Origin: Amorphoplanes digitatis
Lineage (GTDB): Bacteria > Actinomycetota > Actinomycetes > Mycobacteriales > Micromonosporaceae
Reading direction: 5' to 3'
Assembly: GCF_014205335.1 (NCBI RefSeq)
Contig: NZ_JACHNH010000001.1
Span: 5,946,501-6,010,500, forward strand
Length of the DNA: 64,000 nt
In this document: piece after piece, positions 24,339 to 33,073 of the stretch
Layout: every line of letters starts with the position of its first letter
Numbering within the stretch: the first letter of the stretch is position 1
Notes under the pieces: model-generated
What the model was told of the DNA's origin: nothing
The model's input: the letters and a program-made list of their open reading frames with translations, nothing else
Databases searched by the model: none
Made by a program: the position numbers and the translations under genes

Positions 24339-25538
24339 TCAGCAGGTGGCGGGCTCCAGCGCGTCCTCCGGAAGTGCCCTGGTGGTCGCCGGCGGCGCGT
24401 CGTCGGTCCACCCGGTCGCCAGGACGGCCTCGTAGTCGAACACCGCGCCGGCCGGCACCCACGCCAGGTAGTCGGCCGGGCGGAGCACCCGGGTCTCCCA
24501 CGCCAGCGGCCGTCCCGACTCCGGGTCGAAGATCAGGCGGACCTCCCGCGCCCCGCCGGTGTCGGCCTGCCGCACGCCCGGCGTCTCCTCGTTCGTGACG
24601 AGCGTCACGGCGGTGCCCGGCCGGCCCTTCGGGTCGGTCACCGTGCCGAGATCGCGCAGGCCGGGCAGGTCGGCCAGCAACCGGTACGCGGCCGCCCGGA
24701 CCGCCGGGGTGCCGGGCGCCTGGTACAGCAGGTTGATCATGGAGTCGAAGACGCCCTTCGACAGCTCGGCGGCGGTCAGGTTCGGGCTGCCACGGCGCAG
24801 CGAGCCGACAAGCCACGCCTGGAGCCGGACGGGGTCCGCCGGCAGATCCCGCGCCTGCGCCGCGGTGAGGTAGCCCCCGCCGATCAGGAACGTGCTCGCA
24901 CCCGGCTTGCCCACCACCGTGCGGGTCGCCCCGGCGCCGGCGGTGTAGCGGCCGGAGGTGGTCGGGCACGACTCGTCGATCGGCCAGCTCGACGGCGAGC
25001 CGGCCCGCCGCCACGCGGCCCGGTCGGTGTCCGAGGCGGGCGCGCCGCCGGCCCACTGCTGGAGATACACGGCACGGTCGTCGCGGCGGACCGCGTGCCA
25101 GGTCGTCTCCTCGGTGCGGCCCATGATCGCGTACCGGTTGCCGGCGCCGCCCACCTGGAGCAGGGTCCCCGACTCGACCCGGGAGACCCAGTAGCGGCCG
25201 GCGGCCGGGCCGTCGCCCGACGTGCGGTCCGCGGCGGCGAGCAGGAGGTTCCGTAGCCGCTGCGGCGGGCGCGGCCCCGCGTCGGCGATGTCGACGTCGC
25301 CGCCGGGCGGCGCGCCCGGGCCGCCCCACGACACCGTCAGCACCATGAGCAGGGCGACGGCCGCGGCCATCGCCGGGATCAGGCCCCAGCCGAGCAGCCG
25401 GTTGCGCCGCCGCGGCGCGGCCGCGGCCGGCCGCTCGGCGTTCATCAGGTCGAACAGCCGGTCACGGGCGGCCGCCGTCGTCTCGGCGGTCGGCGGCGTC
25501 GCCGGCCGCGCGGTGGCCAGCAGGTCGAGCTCATCCAT
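24339..25538 (-). CDS. CU044_5270-like membrane-anchored protein, sigma-factor partner
   Basis: The 399-residue protein has a cytoplasmic N-terminal segment (about 1-48), one transmembrane helix (LIPAMAAAVALLMVLTV, about 53-69) and a large external domain. Architecture and position match the CU044_5270 family that accompanies ECF sigma factors in actinobacteria. The start overlaps the sigma gene stop by 8 bases, so the two are coupled. By position it may act as an anti-sigma factor, although no HxxxCxxC zinc motif is seen; the short cytoplasmic part would be the sigma-binding segment. The external domain may sense an envelope signal. Confidence 0.8.
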   Translation of the reverse strand: MDELDLLATARPATPPTAETTAAARDRLFDLMNAERPAAAAPRRRNRLLGWGLIPAMAAAVALLMVLTVSWGGPGAPPGGDVDIADAGPRPPQRLRNLLLAAADRTSGDGPAAGRYWVSRVESGTLLQVGGAGNRYAIMGRTEETTWHAVRRDDRAVYLQQWAGGAPASDTDRAAWRRAGSPSSWPIDESCPTTSGRYTAGAGATRTVVGKPGASTFLIGGGYLTAAQARDLPADPVRLQAWLVGSLRRGSPNLTAAELSKGVFDSMINLLYQAPGTPAVRAAAYRLLADLPGLRDLGTVTDPKGRPGTAVTLVTNEETPGVRQADTGGAREVRLIFDPESGRPLAWETRVLRPADYLAWVPAGAVFDYEAVLATGWTDDAPPATTRALPEDALEPATC

Positions 25539-26130
25539 GGCGGGCGGTCCTCTCGGTCGGTCGGGTCGGGTCGATGCCGTCCAGCGCGGCGCGGATCTTG
25601 CGGCGGGCCCGGTGCAGGCGCGAGCCGACCGTCCCGACCGGTACGCCGAGGGCGGCGGCGGTCTCCTCGTGCGACAGCTCGCCCCACACCACCAGCAGCA
25701 GCGCGTCCCGGTCCCGCGCGGGCAGGCCGGCGAGGGCCGCGACGATGCGGGTACGGGCGGCGGCGGCCGCGACCCGGTCGGTCGTCTGCTCCTCGTGCAT
25801 CGGGTCGGCGGGCGGGTGCGCGGCCGCCCGTGCGTACGCCAGGTAGCCCCGCGCCTCCTCGCGCCGCCGCGCCCGGATGAGGTTCGTCGCGATGCCGTAC
25901 AGCCACGCGCGGACCGATCCGCGCGCCGGATCGAACCGGTCACGCTGCCGGAACGCGATCAGGAACGTCTCGGCCGCCACGTCGTCACCGCCCGCGCCGT
26001 CGAGCCGGCGGGACGCGTACCCGTGCAGGCCGGCGAAATAGCGTTCGAACAGTTCGGCGAAGCAGTCCGGATCCGCCCGTGACCGCAGCAGGACGGCGAC
26101 GTCGTCCTCGCTGATCGTTTGTCCACCCAT
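25531..26130 (-). CDS. ECF-family RNA polymerase sigma factor
   Basis: The ATG at 26130 is preceded by GAGAGG. The 199-residue product has sigma region 2 (FAELFERYFAGLHGYASRRL, then DVAAETFLIAFRQRDRFD and WLYGIATNLIRARRR) and region 4 (ALAGLPARDRDALLLVVW, SHEETAAALGVPVGTVGSRL). There is no C-terminal extension. It should direct transcription of its own operon and a small regulon. The partner membrane protein is coupled downstream. Confidence 0.92.
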   Translation of the reverse strand: MGGQTISEDDVAVLLRSRADPDCFAELFERYFAGLHGYASRRLDGAGGDDVAAETFLIAFRQRDRFDPARGSVRAWLYGIATNLIRARRREEARGYLAYARAAAHPPADPMHEEQTTDRVAAAAARTRIVAALAGLPARDRDALLLVVWGELSHEETAAALGVPVGTVGSRLHRARRKIRAALDGIDPTRPTERTARHG

Positions 26131-26293
26131 CGTTGCCTCTCGTAGCCCGGTGTCCCTCCTGATTGCCGAACGCCGATGTTGATCTTCACGGCCGGCACTT
26201 AGCAACCGTCGTGCCACCGGGATCAACTCAGCCCGTGAGCGCCACGCGCGATCTGGAGGTTGTCAAGTCGTAACCACTATGTGGGAGCTGCAA

Positions 26294-26836
26294 ATGAGAA
26301 CGGTCGCAACGCGGTTGACCGGTGAAACACGTACCTTCGGCGAACACGAGCTGATCGTGACGAAGACCGATCTCAAGGGCCGCCTCACGTACACCAACGA
26401 CGTGTTCCTGCGCATCTCGGTCTACGAGGAGCACGAGGTGATCGGCCAGCCGCACAACGTGATCCGGCACCCCGACATGCCGAAGGTGATCTTCAAGCTG
26501 CTGTGGGACACCCTCGCGGCGGGCCAGGAGATCTTCGCGTACGTGGTGAACCTCGCCAGCGACGGCGTCGCCTACTGGGTCCTCGCGCACGTCACGCCCT
26601 CCTTCGACGCCGACGGCCGGATCGTGGGCTACCACTCCTCGCGGCGGCTGCCGGAGCCACGCGCGGTCGAGGCCGCCGCGGCGCTCTACGCGCGGCTGCG
26701 CGCCGAGGAGCAGCGCGTCGGCGGGCAGGCCGGCCTGACCGCCTCCTGGCGGATGCTCCAGGACATGCTCGCCGAGCGTGGCCAGACCTACGACGAGTTC
26801 GTATGGGAACTCACCAACGAGGGAACGAGCTCATGA
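26294..26836 (+). CDS. PAS-domain sensor protein (Aer-like)
   Basis: The ATG at 26294 has GGAG six bases upstream. The 180-residue soluble protein is mainly one PAS domain (about 15-115) with LIVTKTDLKGRLTYTNDVFL, GQPHNVIRHPDMPK and FAYVVNLASDGVAYWVLAHV, the same layout as the FAD-binding PAS of Aer. A helical tail follows. It is translationally coupled (ATGA) to a cytoplasmic MCP signalling protein, so together they look like a split aerotaxis or redox receptor. No FAD binding is proved. Confidence 0.82.
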   Translation: MRTVATRLTGETRTFGEHELIVTKTDLKGRLTYTNDVFLRISVYEEHEVIGQPHNVIRHPDMPKVIFKLLWDTLAAGQEIFAYVVNLASDGVAYWVLAHVTPSFDADGRIVGYHSSRRLPEPRAVEAAAALYARLRAEEQRVGGQAGLTASWRMLQDMLAERGQTYDEFVWELTNEGTSS

Positions 26837-27747
26837 GCCGCGACAAGTCCGGCGTAGCCGGGGAACAGCAGGCGCTGGCCGTACTGGCCGAGATCGCGGC
26901 GCGGGCCGCCGACGGTGACCTCGAGGCGCGGGTACCGCACCTCGGCGACACCCCGCAGGCGGCCGACGCCCGCCGGGAGATCAACCGCCTGATGGACGTG
27001 ACCGACGCCTTCGTGCGTGAGTCCGGCGCGGCGCTGACCGCCTCCGCCGAGGGACGGTTCCACCGCCGGTTCCTGCCCCGCGGCATGCCCGGCGCGTACG
27101 CCAACAGCGTCGCCACCATCAACACCGCGGTGGACGGGATGCACGCCGGCGCGCGGCGCCTCGGCGACGCCGCCACCGCCCGCCTCGCGCTCGCCGACGA
27201 GCTCGAATCGGCCGTGCTGACCGTCAGCGAACAGGTCGCCACCGCCGCCACCGAGATGGGCGCCTCCGCACACGGACTGTCGGAGTTCGCCATGGGCGCG
27301 GTCCACGACGCCGAACGCGGACGCGTCACCGTCGGCTCGCTTCAGCAGGCCTCCGACCAGATCCGCCGCGCGGTGCAGCTGATCACCCGGGTCGCGGCGC
27401 AGACCAAGCTGCTGGCGCTGAACGCCACCATCGAGGCCGCCCGCGCCGGCGAGGCCGGGCTCGGCTTCAACGTGGTGGCCAACGAGGTCAAGACCCTGGC
27501 CGGCGAGACCGCCACCGCGTCGGAGGACATCGTCGAGCAGGTCACCGCCGTGCAGTCCGCCGCCGGCGACGCGGTGAACGTCCTCGAGGCGGTCACCGCC
27601 AACCTCCAGGAGATGCACAACCTGGTAAGCGGCATCACCGCCGCCGTCGACGGCGGTGGCCGCAGCGACAGCGCCGGGCTGTCCCAGCTCGCCGAGATGC
27701 TGCGCACCGAGGTGCACCGCTTCGTCGTCACCGTTCGGCAGTCCTGA
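26833..27747 (+). CDS. Cytoplasmic MCP-like signal transducer
   Basis: The 304-residue product lacks membrane helices. An N-terminal HAMP-like region (IAARAADGDLEARVPHLGDT) leads into a shortened MCP signalling coiled coil containing LLALNATIEAARAGEAGLGF. The usual EQTN before the hairpin is replaced by AQTK, and the C-terminal helix is shorter than in transmembrane MCPs. It overlaps the PAS gene by 4 bases and likely forms a complex with it. Its methylation helices look truncated. Confidence 0.82.
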   Translation: MSRDKSGVAGEQQALAVLAEIAARAADGDLEARVPHLGDTPQAADARREINRLMDVTDAFVRESGAALTASAEGRFHRRFLPRGMPGAYANSVATINTAVDGMHAGARRLGDAATARLALADELESAVLTVSEQVATAATEMGASAHGLSEFAMGAVHDAERGRVTVGSLQQASDQIRRAVQLITRVAAQTKLLALNATIEAARAGEAGLGFNVVANEVKTLAGETATASEDIVEQVTAVQSAAGDAVNVLEAVTANLQEMHNLVSGITAAVDGGGRSDSAGLSQLAEMLRTEVHRFVVTVRQS

Positions 27748-27757
27748 CGTCACCGCA

Positions 27758-28201
27758 CTACTGGACGCTCGCGATCACCCGTGTCAAGGCCGCGTGGAGA
27801 TCGCGAAGGTCCTCGAGGGGTAGCCCCAGGCGTTCCACCACCGCCGGTGGGATCGCCTCGGCCCGCTCGCGCAGCGCCTGCCCGGCGGGGGTGAGCGTGA
27901 CGGCGAGGCTGCGTTCGTCGCCCGGGTCGCGTTCCCGCCTCAGATAGCCGGCCGCCTCGAGCCGCTTGAGCAGCGGCGACAGCGTTCCGGGATCGAGCTG
28001 GAGCAGCTCGCTGATCCGGCGCACCGAGAGCGGGGCGTGCTGCCACAGGGCCAGCATCACCAGGTACTGCGGGTGGGTCAGCCCCATCGGCTCGAGAAGC
28101 GGGCGGTAGACCGCCACGACGCTTCGCGCCGCTACGGACAGCGCGAAGCAGACCTGCTGCTCCAGCGCGAGCGGGTCCGCGGTGTCGGCCGTGTCACTCA
28201 T
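27758..28201 (-). CDS. ohrR: MarR-family organic peroxide sensor OhrR
   Basis: The ATG at 28201 has AAGGAAG upstream and gives 147 residues. ALEQQVCFALSVAARSVVAV near the N-terminus has the reactive Cys in the position used by OhrR, and YRPLLEPMGLTHPQYLVMLA plus DPGTLSPLLKRLEAAGYLRR are OhrR-type MarR sequences. It would repress peroxide-detoxification genes until its Cys is oxidised. The usual partner gene ohr is not adjacent. A 9-base-arm inverted repeat in its promoter region is a likely operator. Confidence 0.85.
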   Translation of the reverse strand: MSDTADTADPLALEQQVCFALSVAARSVVAVYRPLLEPMGLTHPQYLVMLALWQHAPLSVRRISELLQLDPGTLSPLLKRLEAAGYLRRERDPGDERSLAVTLTPAGQALRERAEAIPPAVVERLGLPLEDLRDLHAALTRVIASVQ

Positions 28202-28232
28202 CGCGTACTTCCTTCGGCGAACCGGACTATAG

Positions 28233-28259
28233 TTGGGGCACAAACCATTGGTGCGCCAA
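28233..28259. promoter_or_regulatory. Likely OhrR operator
   Basis: TTGGGGCAC (28233-28241) and GTGCGCCAA (28251-28259) form an inverted repeat with 8 of 9 matches and a 9-base spacer. On the leftward strand it is directly followed by TATAGT, a near-consensus -10, so a bound dimer would block ohrR transcription. It could also control the divergent small-protein gene. Confidence 0.55.
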
Positions 28260-28296
28260 GATTCTATGCCGGGATGCGGCAGAGAGGTAGCCGGTC

Positions 28297-28512
28297 ATGG
28301 CAGAGAACAAGCGCGGTCGCTTCGGACGCTTGTGGCATGACACCTTCCACGACTGGTTCTTCCGCTCCTTGATCGGCCCCGCGCAGACCAGCAACGCGGT
28401 TCACGGCGCCGACCGCTTCGCCCGCGAGCAGTGGAAGCGCGACCTCGCAGAGCGCAAGCGCTTCACCCGGGAGCAGCGCGAGCGCGCCCGCCAGAGGCCG
28501 CGGACGAACTAG
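28297..28512 (+). CDS. Small basic protein, 71 residues
   Basis: The ATG at 28297 has GAGAGG upstream. The product is short and highly charged, with an aromatic N-terminal part (LWHDTFHDWFFRSLIG) and a C-terminal helix rich in Arg, Glu and Lys (REQWKRDLAERKRFTREQRE). No family recognised. It shares the divergent promoter region with ohrR and may be regulated by peroxide. Its stop overlaps the convergent gene stop by 3 bases. Confidence 0.6.
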   Translation: MAENKRGRFGRLWHDTFHDWFFRSLIGPAQTSNAVHGADRFAREQWKRDLAERKRFTREQRERARQRPRTN

Positions 28513-29099
28513 CCGGCGCAACCCGCACGCGCGCTCTCGATCCACGGCGCGGCGTCGAGGGCCACCTGGGAGAGTTTCCGGGCCTGGTCGTCCACCGTCT
28601 CCACACTGACGGAGGCGACGAGAGCCTCGGTCTCGTCCGCGACGCAGTTCCACTCGACCACCACGTCGACGGGAAACGCCGTACCCGCCGCGACCTGGCG
28701 TTCCTTCTCGGGACTGCGCAAGGTGACGCCCGGCTGGTCGACGCGGAGGGCAAGGACGTTCACCGGTTCCGGCCCGGCGTTGACGACCGTCACCTGTGCT
28801 TCGATGCGTACCTGCCGCGGCTCGGTGTGCACCGTCATCACGCCGGGCTCCGCGAAGAGCAGCACCGAGACCGCGGACCTCGCGGCCTGATCCGCCTGCT
28901 CCACCGACGCCGCCATCGGCTGATACCACCAGACGTACGTCGCGACGCCGCCGAGTAGCCCGCCGGCCAGAAACGCCCCCACCACGACCAGGACCAGCGC
29001 CCGGCGCCGTCCACCTTTCGAGATCCCGCTCCGCGGCGTCCGGTACTGAGGCGGCTGGTCCAGATCGATCACGGGCGCAGCGTACCCATCGACGGCCAC
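28509..29099 (-). CDS. Membrane-anchored protein of unknown function
   Basis: The start is GTG 29099, with GTG 29072 as an alternative. The 196-residue protein has a basic segment, one transmembrane helix (ALVLVVVGAFLAGGLLGG, about 34-51) and an external beta-rich domain with two Cys (WNCVAD and the C-terminal GCAG). It resembles small actinobacterial anchored proteins with an Ig-like fold. Function unknown. Confidence 0.65.
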   Translation of the reverse strand: MAVDGYAAPVIDLDQPPQYRTPRSGISKGGRRRALVLVVVGAFLAGGLLGGVATYVWWYQPMAASVEQADQAARSAVSVLLFAEPGVMTVHTEPRQVRIEAQVTVVNAGPEPVNVLALRVDQPGVTLRSPEKERQVAAGTAFPVDVVVEWNCVADETEALVASVSVETVDDQARKLSQVALDAAPWIESARAGCAG

Positions 29100-29112
29100 C
29101 TACGCCGTCCTG

Positions 29113-29922
29113 TCAGTCCTCCCGGCCACAGTGGAACGGTGCCACGCCGGCCGCCATCCGGATGCCGCCGAGGAGATGGGCGAGCAGCAGCGGCTCGGCG
29201 TAGTACTCGGCCTTGTGCCCCATCGCGGTGTAGAAGGCGCGGCCACCGTCGTACGGCTGGCACCAGGAGATCGGGTGGTGCCGGCCCATCCCGGGCGAGC
29301 CGCCGGGCTCGCTGTAGCCGCGCGGGTCGTAGGTCCGCTCGTCCACCTCGGCGAGGACCCGGACGGTGTCCCGCGGGTTGGTGCGGAAGTTGTACCACTC
29401 CTCCTCCCGCTGCCAGCGCCGCGGCAGCGGCCGGGTGGCGGCGGTGGAGCGGTCGAGGACCTTCACCGTGGCGACCTGGAACTGGGCGTTCACCGAGCCC
29501 GGGTGGTCGCGGAAGTACGCGCCGACGAGCCCGCCGTACCAGGCCCAGTCGTACTCGGTGTCGGAGGCGGCGTGGATGCCCACGTAGCCGCCGCCGGCGC
29601 GGATGTAGCGCTCGAAGGCGGCCTGCTGCGCGTCGTTCAGCACGTCACCGGTGGTGCTGAGCCAGATCACGACGTCGTAGCGGGCCAGGTTCGCGGAGGT
29701 GAACGCCGCGGCGTCCTCGGTCGCGTCGACCGTGAAGTGGTTGCGGGCGCCGAGCTGCCGGATCGCGGCGACCCCGGCCGGGATCGAGTCGTGCCGGAAC
29801 GCCGCGGTCTTCGAGAAGACCAGCGCGCTGAACCGGGGATGTGCGGATGCGCCCGACCCGGCCGGCACGGCGAGCCCCACCCCCACGAGCACCGCCACCA
29901 CGAACCTGACAATGAGCTTCAT
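29113..29922 (-). CDS. Secreted ThuA-domain protein
   Basis: The ATG at 29922 has GGAGGGG upstream. A signal peptide ends near ASA (about 27). The remaining 240 residues are a ThuA-like glutamine-amidotransferase-fold domain: LVFSKTAAFRHDSIPAGV, YDVVIWLSTTGDVLNDAQQA, GGGYVGIHAASDTE and a C-terminal GRAFYTAMGHKAEYY. ThuA proteins act in trehalose and other sugar metabolism; the reaction of secreted forms is unknown. It resembles the ThuA domain of the large protein at 35324-38494, suggesting a shared ancestor. Confidence 0.85.
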   Translation of the reverse strand: MKLIVRFVVAVLVGVGLAVPAGSGASAHPRFSALVFSKTAAFRHDSIPAGVAAIRQLGARNHFTVDATEDAAAFTSANLARYDVVIWLSTTGDVLNDAQQAAFERYIRAGGGYVGIHAASDTEYDWAWYGGLVGAYFRDHPGSVNAQFQVATVKVLDRSTAATRPLPRRWQREEEWYNFRTNPRDTVRVLAEVDERTYDPRGYSEPGGSPGMGRHHPISWCQPYDGGRAFYTAMGHKAEYYAEPLLLAHLLGGIRMAAGVAPFHCGRED

Positions 29923-29970
29923 GACCCCTCCTCGGCGTCTGCGCGCGTGTACCGGGTCTGCAATCGAAGC

Positions 29971-32313
29971 CTATGACTTCGTGCCGGAACCGTCACCCGT
30001 TTCGGAACCGTTTCGGACCGGCTTTCCGGTCGCCGTGCGGCGCAGGGCCGCGACGACGGTGATGTCGCGTGGCCGCTCGGCCGGGGACAGCCGCGTCTCC
30101 AGCCACCGTCGCAACTGGCCGGCGGTCAGCGAACGACCGGGGTGTACCTCGACGGTGGCACGCAGCCGCCGTCCGAACTCCGCGTCCGCGACCGGCTCCA
30201 CCAGCGCATCGGCCACATCGGGGTGACCGGTGATGGTCGCCTCCACCGGGCCCGGGTACACGTTCTCGCCGCCCGAGACGATCATGTCGTCGAGCCGCCC
30301 GTCGACGAACAGCCGGCCGGCCGGATCGACGTGGCCGAGGTCCCCGGTACCGAGCCACCGCCCGTCCGGGTGCCAGCCCCGGACCTGGATCTCCCCGATC
30401 CGGCCCGGCGGCAGCGGCGTACCGTCCGGTTCGGCGACCCGGACCCGCACCCCGCGCGGTGCGCGGCCGACCGTGCCGGGAGCCGCCCGCAGGTCCGCCG
30501 GTGTCGCCATCGCCGCCCAGCCGGCCTCCGAGGTCGCGTACATGTTGAAGGTCCGGTCCCCGAAGCGCTCACGCAGCCGCTCGCACAGGTCGGCGGTCAG
30601 CGGCGCGGCGCCGCTGACCACGCCGCGCAGCGAGTCGACCGCCGGCCACCGCGAGGCGGGCAGGTCGCAGATCCGGCGCAGCTGGATCGGCAGCGCGAAC
30701 AGCAGGCCGGCGCGGTGCTCGGCGACCGCGCCCAGGATCCCGGCGGCGTCGCCGCCCGGCACCAGGACCACCGGGGCGCCCAGGACGAGCCCGGCGCAGA
30801 GATAGGTCAGGCCGTACCCGTGGTGCGGCGGGGTCGCCAGGACGATGGGCTCGCCGGGGCGCACCGGTGTCAGCCGCAGGTGGGTGGTCGCCGGGCCGAG
30901 CAGCATGCGCACCGGCAGCGGGCGGGACACGCCGCGCGGTATCCCGGTGGTGCCGGAGGTCAGCACGGACATGCTCCCGGTGCGCGGCGGCCGGCGCCGT
31001 TCGACAGCGGGACCCCCGGCGAGCAGCTCCGGCCAGGAGACCGACGGCAGGCCGGCGCGGGCCCCGCCCGGCTCGTGCACCAGGGCGACGGCCCGTTCCC
31101 GGCGGAGCACCTCGGCGGCGCGGTCGCCGGGCAGGCCGGGCGGCAGCAGGACCACGTCGACGCCCAGCCGGCCCAGTCCGACCGCCGCCGCCACGAAGCC
31201 CCGGTGGCCGGCGCAGGCCAGCCCGACCCGGTCGCCGGCCCGCACGCCGAGCCCGGCGGCCGCGGCCGCCGCGCAGGCGTCGGCCATCGCGTCCAGCTCC
31301 GGGTAGCTGACCGGCCCGTCCGCGTCCACCAGGGCGAGCCCGTCGGCCGGCCCTGCGGCGAGCGCCACGTCGAGGCTGCGCCCGCCCCGGCGACCGGCGC
31401 GCAGCAGCCGCGCCAGCCGGCCGGGGCGCAGCAGACCGGCCGCCGCCAGCACCCGCACTGGCTCGACGGCGTCGATCGCCCGCACGCCCGCGGCGAGCGC
31501 CCGCTCCACGGTGCGGGGCAGCGCCGCCGCCACGACCGCGCCGGCCCGGGCCCACCACGGCCACCACGACCGGCGGTGTGCCACCGAGCGGCACACGATC
31601 TCCGCCGCCTCGGCCGCCGACATCGCCGGAACCCGCCGATAGTGCGGCGTCGGCGCGCTCATCCGGGTACGCACCAGGTTGAGGTACACCGTGCTGACCG
31701 TCACGCGGCCGCGGCGCAGCTCGACGGCGGCGCAGCGCAGCCACGCGTCGAACGCCGCCTTGGAGGCGAGGTAGGCCGACCAGTTCGGCGTCCTCATGGA
31801 CAGCCCGGCCGTGGAGACGTTGACGACGTGCCCGCCGCCGGCCGCCCGCATCGCCGGCAGCAGCGCCAGCAGCAACTGGACCGGCCCCGCGTAGTTCACG
31901 CTCATCGTGCGCTGGATGTCGTGGAACCGGTCGGCGGTGTCGGCGACCGAGCGCCGGATAGACCGGCCGGCGTTGCTCACCACCACGTCGATCCGGCGGT
32001 ACCGCGCCACCAGGTCCGCGGCCAGCGCGGCGGCCGCGTCCGGGGAGGACAGATCCGCCGGGTGCACGAACGCGCGCCCGCCCGCCGCCACGATCTCCTC
32101 GCGCACCCGCTCGAGCCGTTCGACGGTGCGCGCCACCAGCAGCACGGTGGCGCCGGCCGCGCCGAGCCGGCGGGCCGTCGCCGCGCCGATCCCCTCGGAG
32201 GCGCCGGTGACCAGCACGGTCTTCCCGGCCACGGCCGCACGCAGCCGCCGCTCCCGCGGCCCGCGCCCGGTGATCCCCGCCGCGATCCGCGCCCACTTCC
32301 ACCTGTGATCCAC
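29971..32313 (-). CDS. Two-domain SDR / acyl-CoA ligase fusion
   Basis: The likely start is GTG 32313 (780 residues). Residues about 25-290 are an SDR: VLVTGASEGIGAATAR, VVSNAGRS and YLASKAAF with the Y-x-x-x-K pair. Residues about 330-770 are an AMP-forming ligase: MSVLTSGTTGIPRGVSRPL (P-loop), MYATSEAGW, GDLGHVDPAGRLFVDGR and the C-terminal Lys in TATGKPVRN. No carrier domain is present. The fusion implies successive steps on one acyl substrate: CoA activation and ketone/alcohol interconversion. The SDR resembles DHRS7-like reductases of lipid metabolism. Substrate unknown. It is divergent from peptidase E. Confidence 0.82.
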   Translation of the reverse strand: MDHRWKWARIAAGITGRGPRERRLRAAVAGKTVLVTGASEGIGAATARRLGAAGATVLLVARTVERLERVREEIVAAGGRAFVHPADLSSPDAAAALAADLVARYRRIDVVVSNAGRSIRRSVADTADRFHDIQRTMSVNYAGPVQLLLALLPAMRAAGGGHVVNVSTAGLSMRTPNWSAYLASKAAFDAWLRCAAVELRRGRVTVSTVYLNLVRTRMSAPTPHYRRVPAMSAAEAAEIVCRSVAHRRSWWPWWARAGAVVAAALPRTVERALAAGVRAIDAVEPVRVLAAAGLLRPGRLARLLRAGRRGGRSLDVALAAGPADGLALVDADGPVSYPELDAMADACAAAAAAGLGVRAGDRVGLACAGHRGFVAAAVGLGRLGVDVVLLPPGLPGDRAAEVLRRERAVALVHEPGGARAGLPSVSWPELLAGGPAVERRRPPRTGSMSVLTSGTTGIPRGVSRPLPVRMLLGPATTHLRLTPVRPGEPIVLATPPHHGYGLTYLCAGLVLGAPVVLVPGGDAAGILGAVAEHRAGLLFALPIQLRRICDLPASRWPAVDSLRGVVSGAAPLTADLCERLRERFGDRTFNMYATSEAGWAAMATPADLRAAPGTVGRAPRGVRVRVAEPDGTPLPPGRIGEIQVRGWHPDGRWLGTGDLGHVDPAGRLFVDGRLDDMIVSGGENVYPGPVEATITGHPDVADALVEPVADAEFGRRLRATVEVHPGRSLTAGQLRRWLETRLSPAERPRDITVVAALRRTATGKPVRNGSETGDGSGTKS

Positions 32314-32404
32314 CGCGCCATTGTGTGGTGCGACCGCCCGCCGCGTGACCCGCTGGACCTCTACGATGGGTCCCCGGCCCGGTCCGCGAGAACTCGGGGG
32401 CATC

Positions 32405-33070
32405 GTGAAGCTCTTGCTCACCTCAGGCGGCGTCACCAACCCGAGCATCCACTCGGCGCTCGTGGAGCTGCTCGGCAAGCCGATCGCCGAGTGCCACGCC
32501 CTCTGCGTCCCGACGGCACAGTGGGGTCACCCGATGTGCGGTCCGGCATCGGTGCGGGGTTTCATCGCCGCCGAGCCCAAAGCCGACTGGCGGTACCTGT
32601 CCGGCCTGGGCTGGGCGTCGCTCGGTGTCCTCGAGCTCACCGCCCTTCCCACCATCGGCGCGCGGCGCTGGGTTCCCTGGGTCAGCGAAGCCGATGTGCT
32701 GCTGGTCGACGGCGGCGACGCGACATACCTGTGCCACTGGATGCGGGAGTCCGGGCTGGCCGACCTGCTGCCGACGCTGGCCGACAAGGTCTGGGTGGGC
32801 GTGAGCGCCGGAAGCATGGTGATGACGCCCCGGATCGGGGATTACTTCGTCGAGTGGCCGTCCGCGCCGGACGACCGCACCCTGGGAGTCGTCGACTTCT
32901 CGATCTTCCCGCACCTGGACGCCTTCCCCACGAACACCCTGGCCGACGTGCAACGGTGGGCCGCCGACATCGGCGGGCCGGCCTACGCCATCGACGAGCA
33001 GACGGCCATCAAGGTCGTCGGCGGCTCCGTCGAGGTGATCTCCGAAGGGCACTGGACGAAGTTCGGGTGA
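32405..33070 (+). CDS. Peptidase E-like serine hydrolase (S51)
   Basis: The GTG at 32405 has GGGGG four bases upstream; 221 residues. The flavodoxin-like fold shows the nucleophile Ser in VWVGVSAGSMVM, the preceding strand VLLVDGGDATYL and His in FSIFPHLDAF. Family members cleave Asp-X dipeptides; cyanophycinases share the fold but are larger. It is cytoplasmic, and its stop lies 3 bases from the convergent gene end. Confidence 0.85.
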   Translation: MKLLLTSGGVTNPSIHSALVELLGKPIAECHALCVPTAQWGHPMCGPASVRGFIAAEPKADWRYLSGLGWASLGVLELTALPTIGARRWVPWVSEADVLLVDGGDATYLCHWMRESGLADLLPTLADKVWVGVSAGSMVMTPRIGDYFVEWPSAPDDRTLGVVDFSIFPHLDAFPTNTLADVQRWAADIGGPAYAIDEQTAIKVVGGSVEVISEGHWTKFG

Positions 33071-33073
33071 TCC

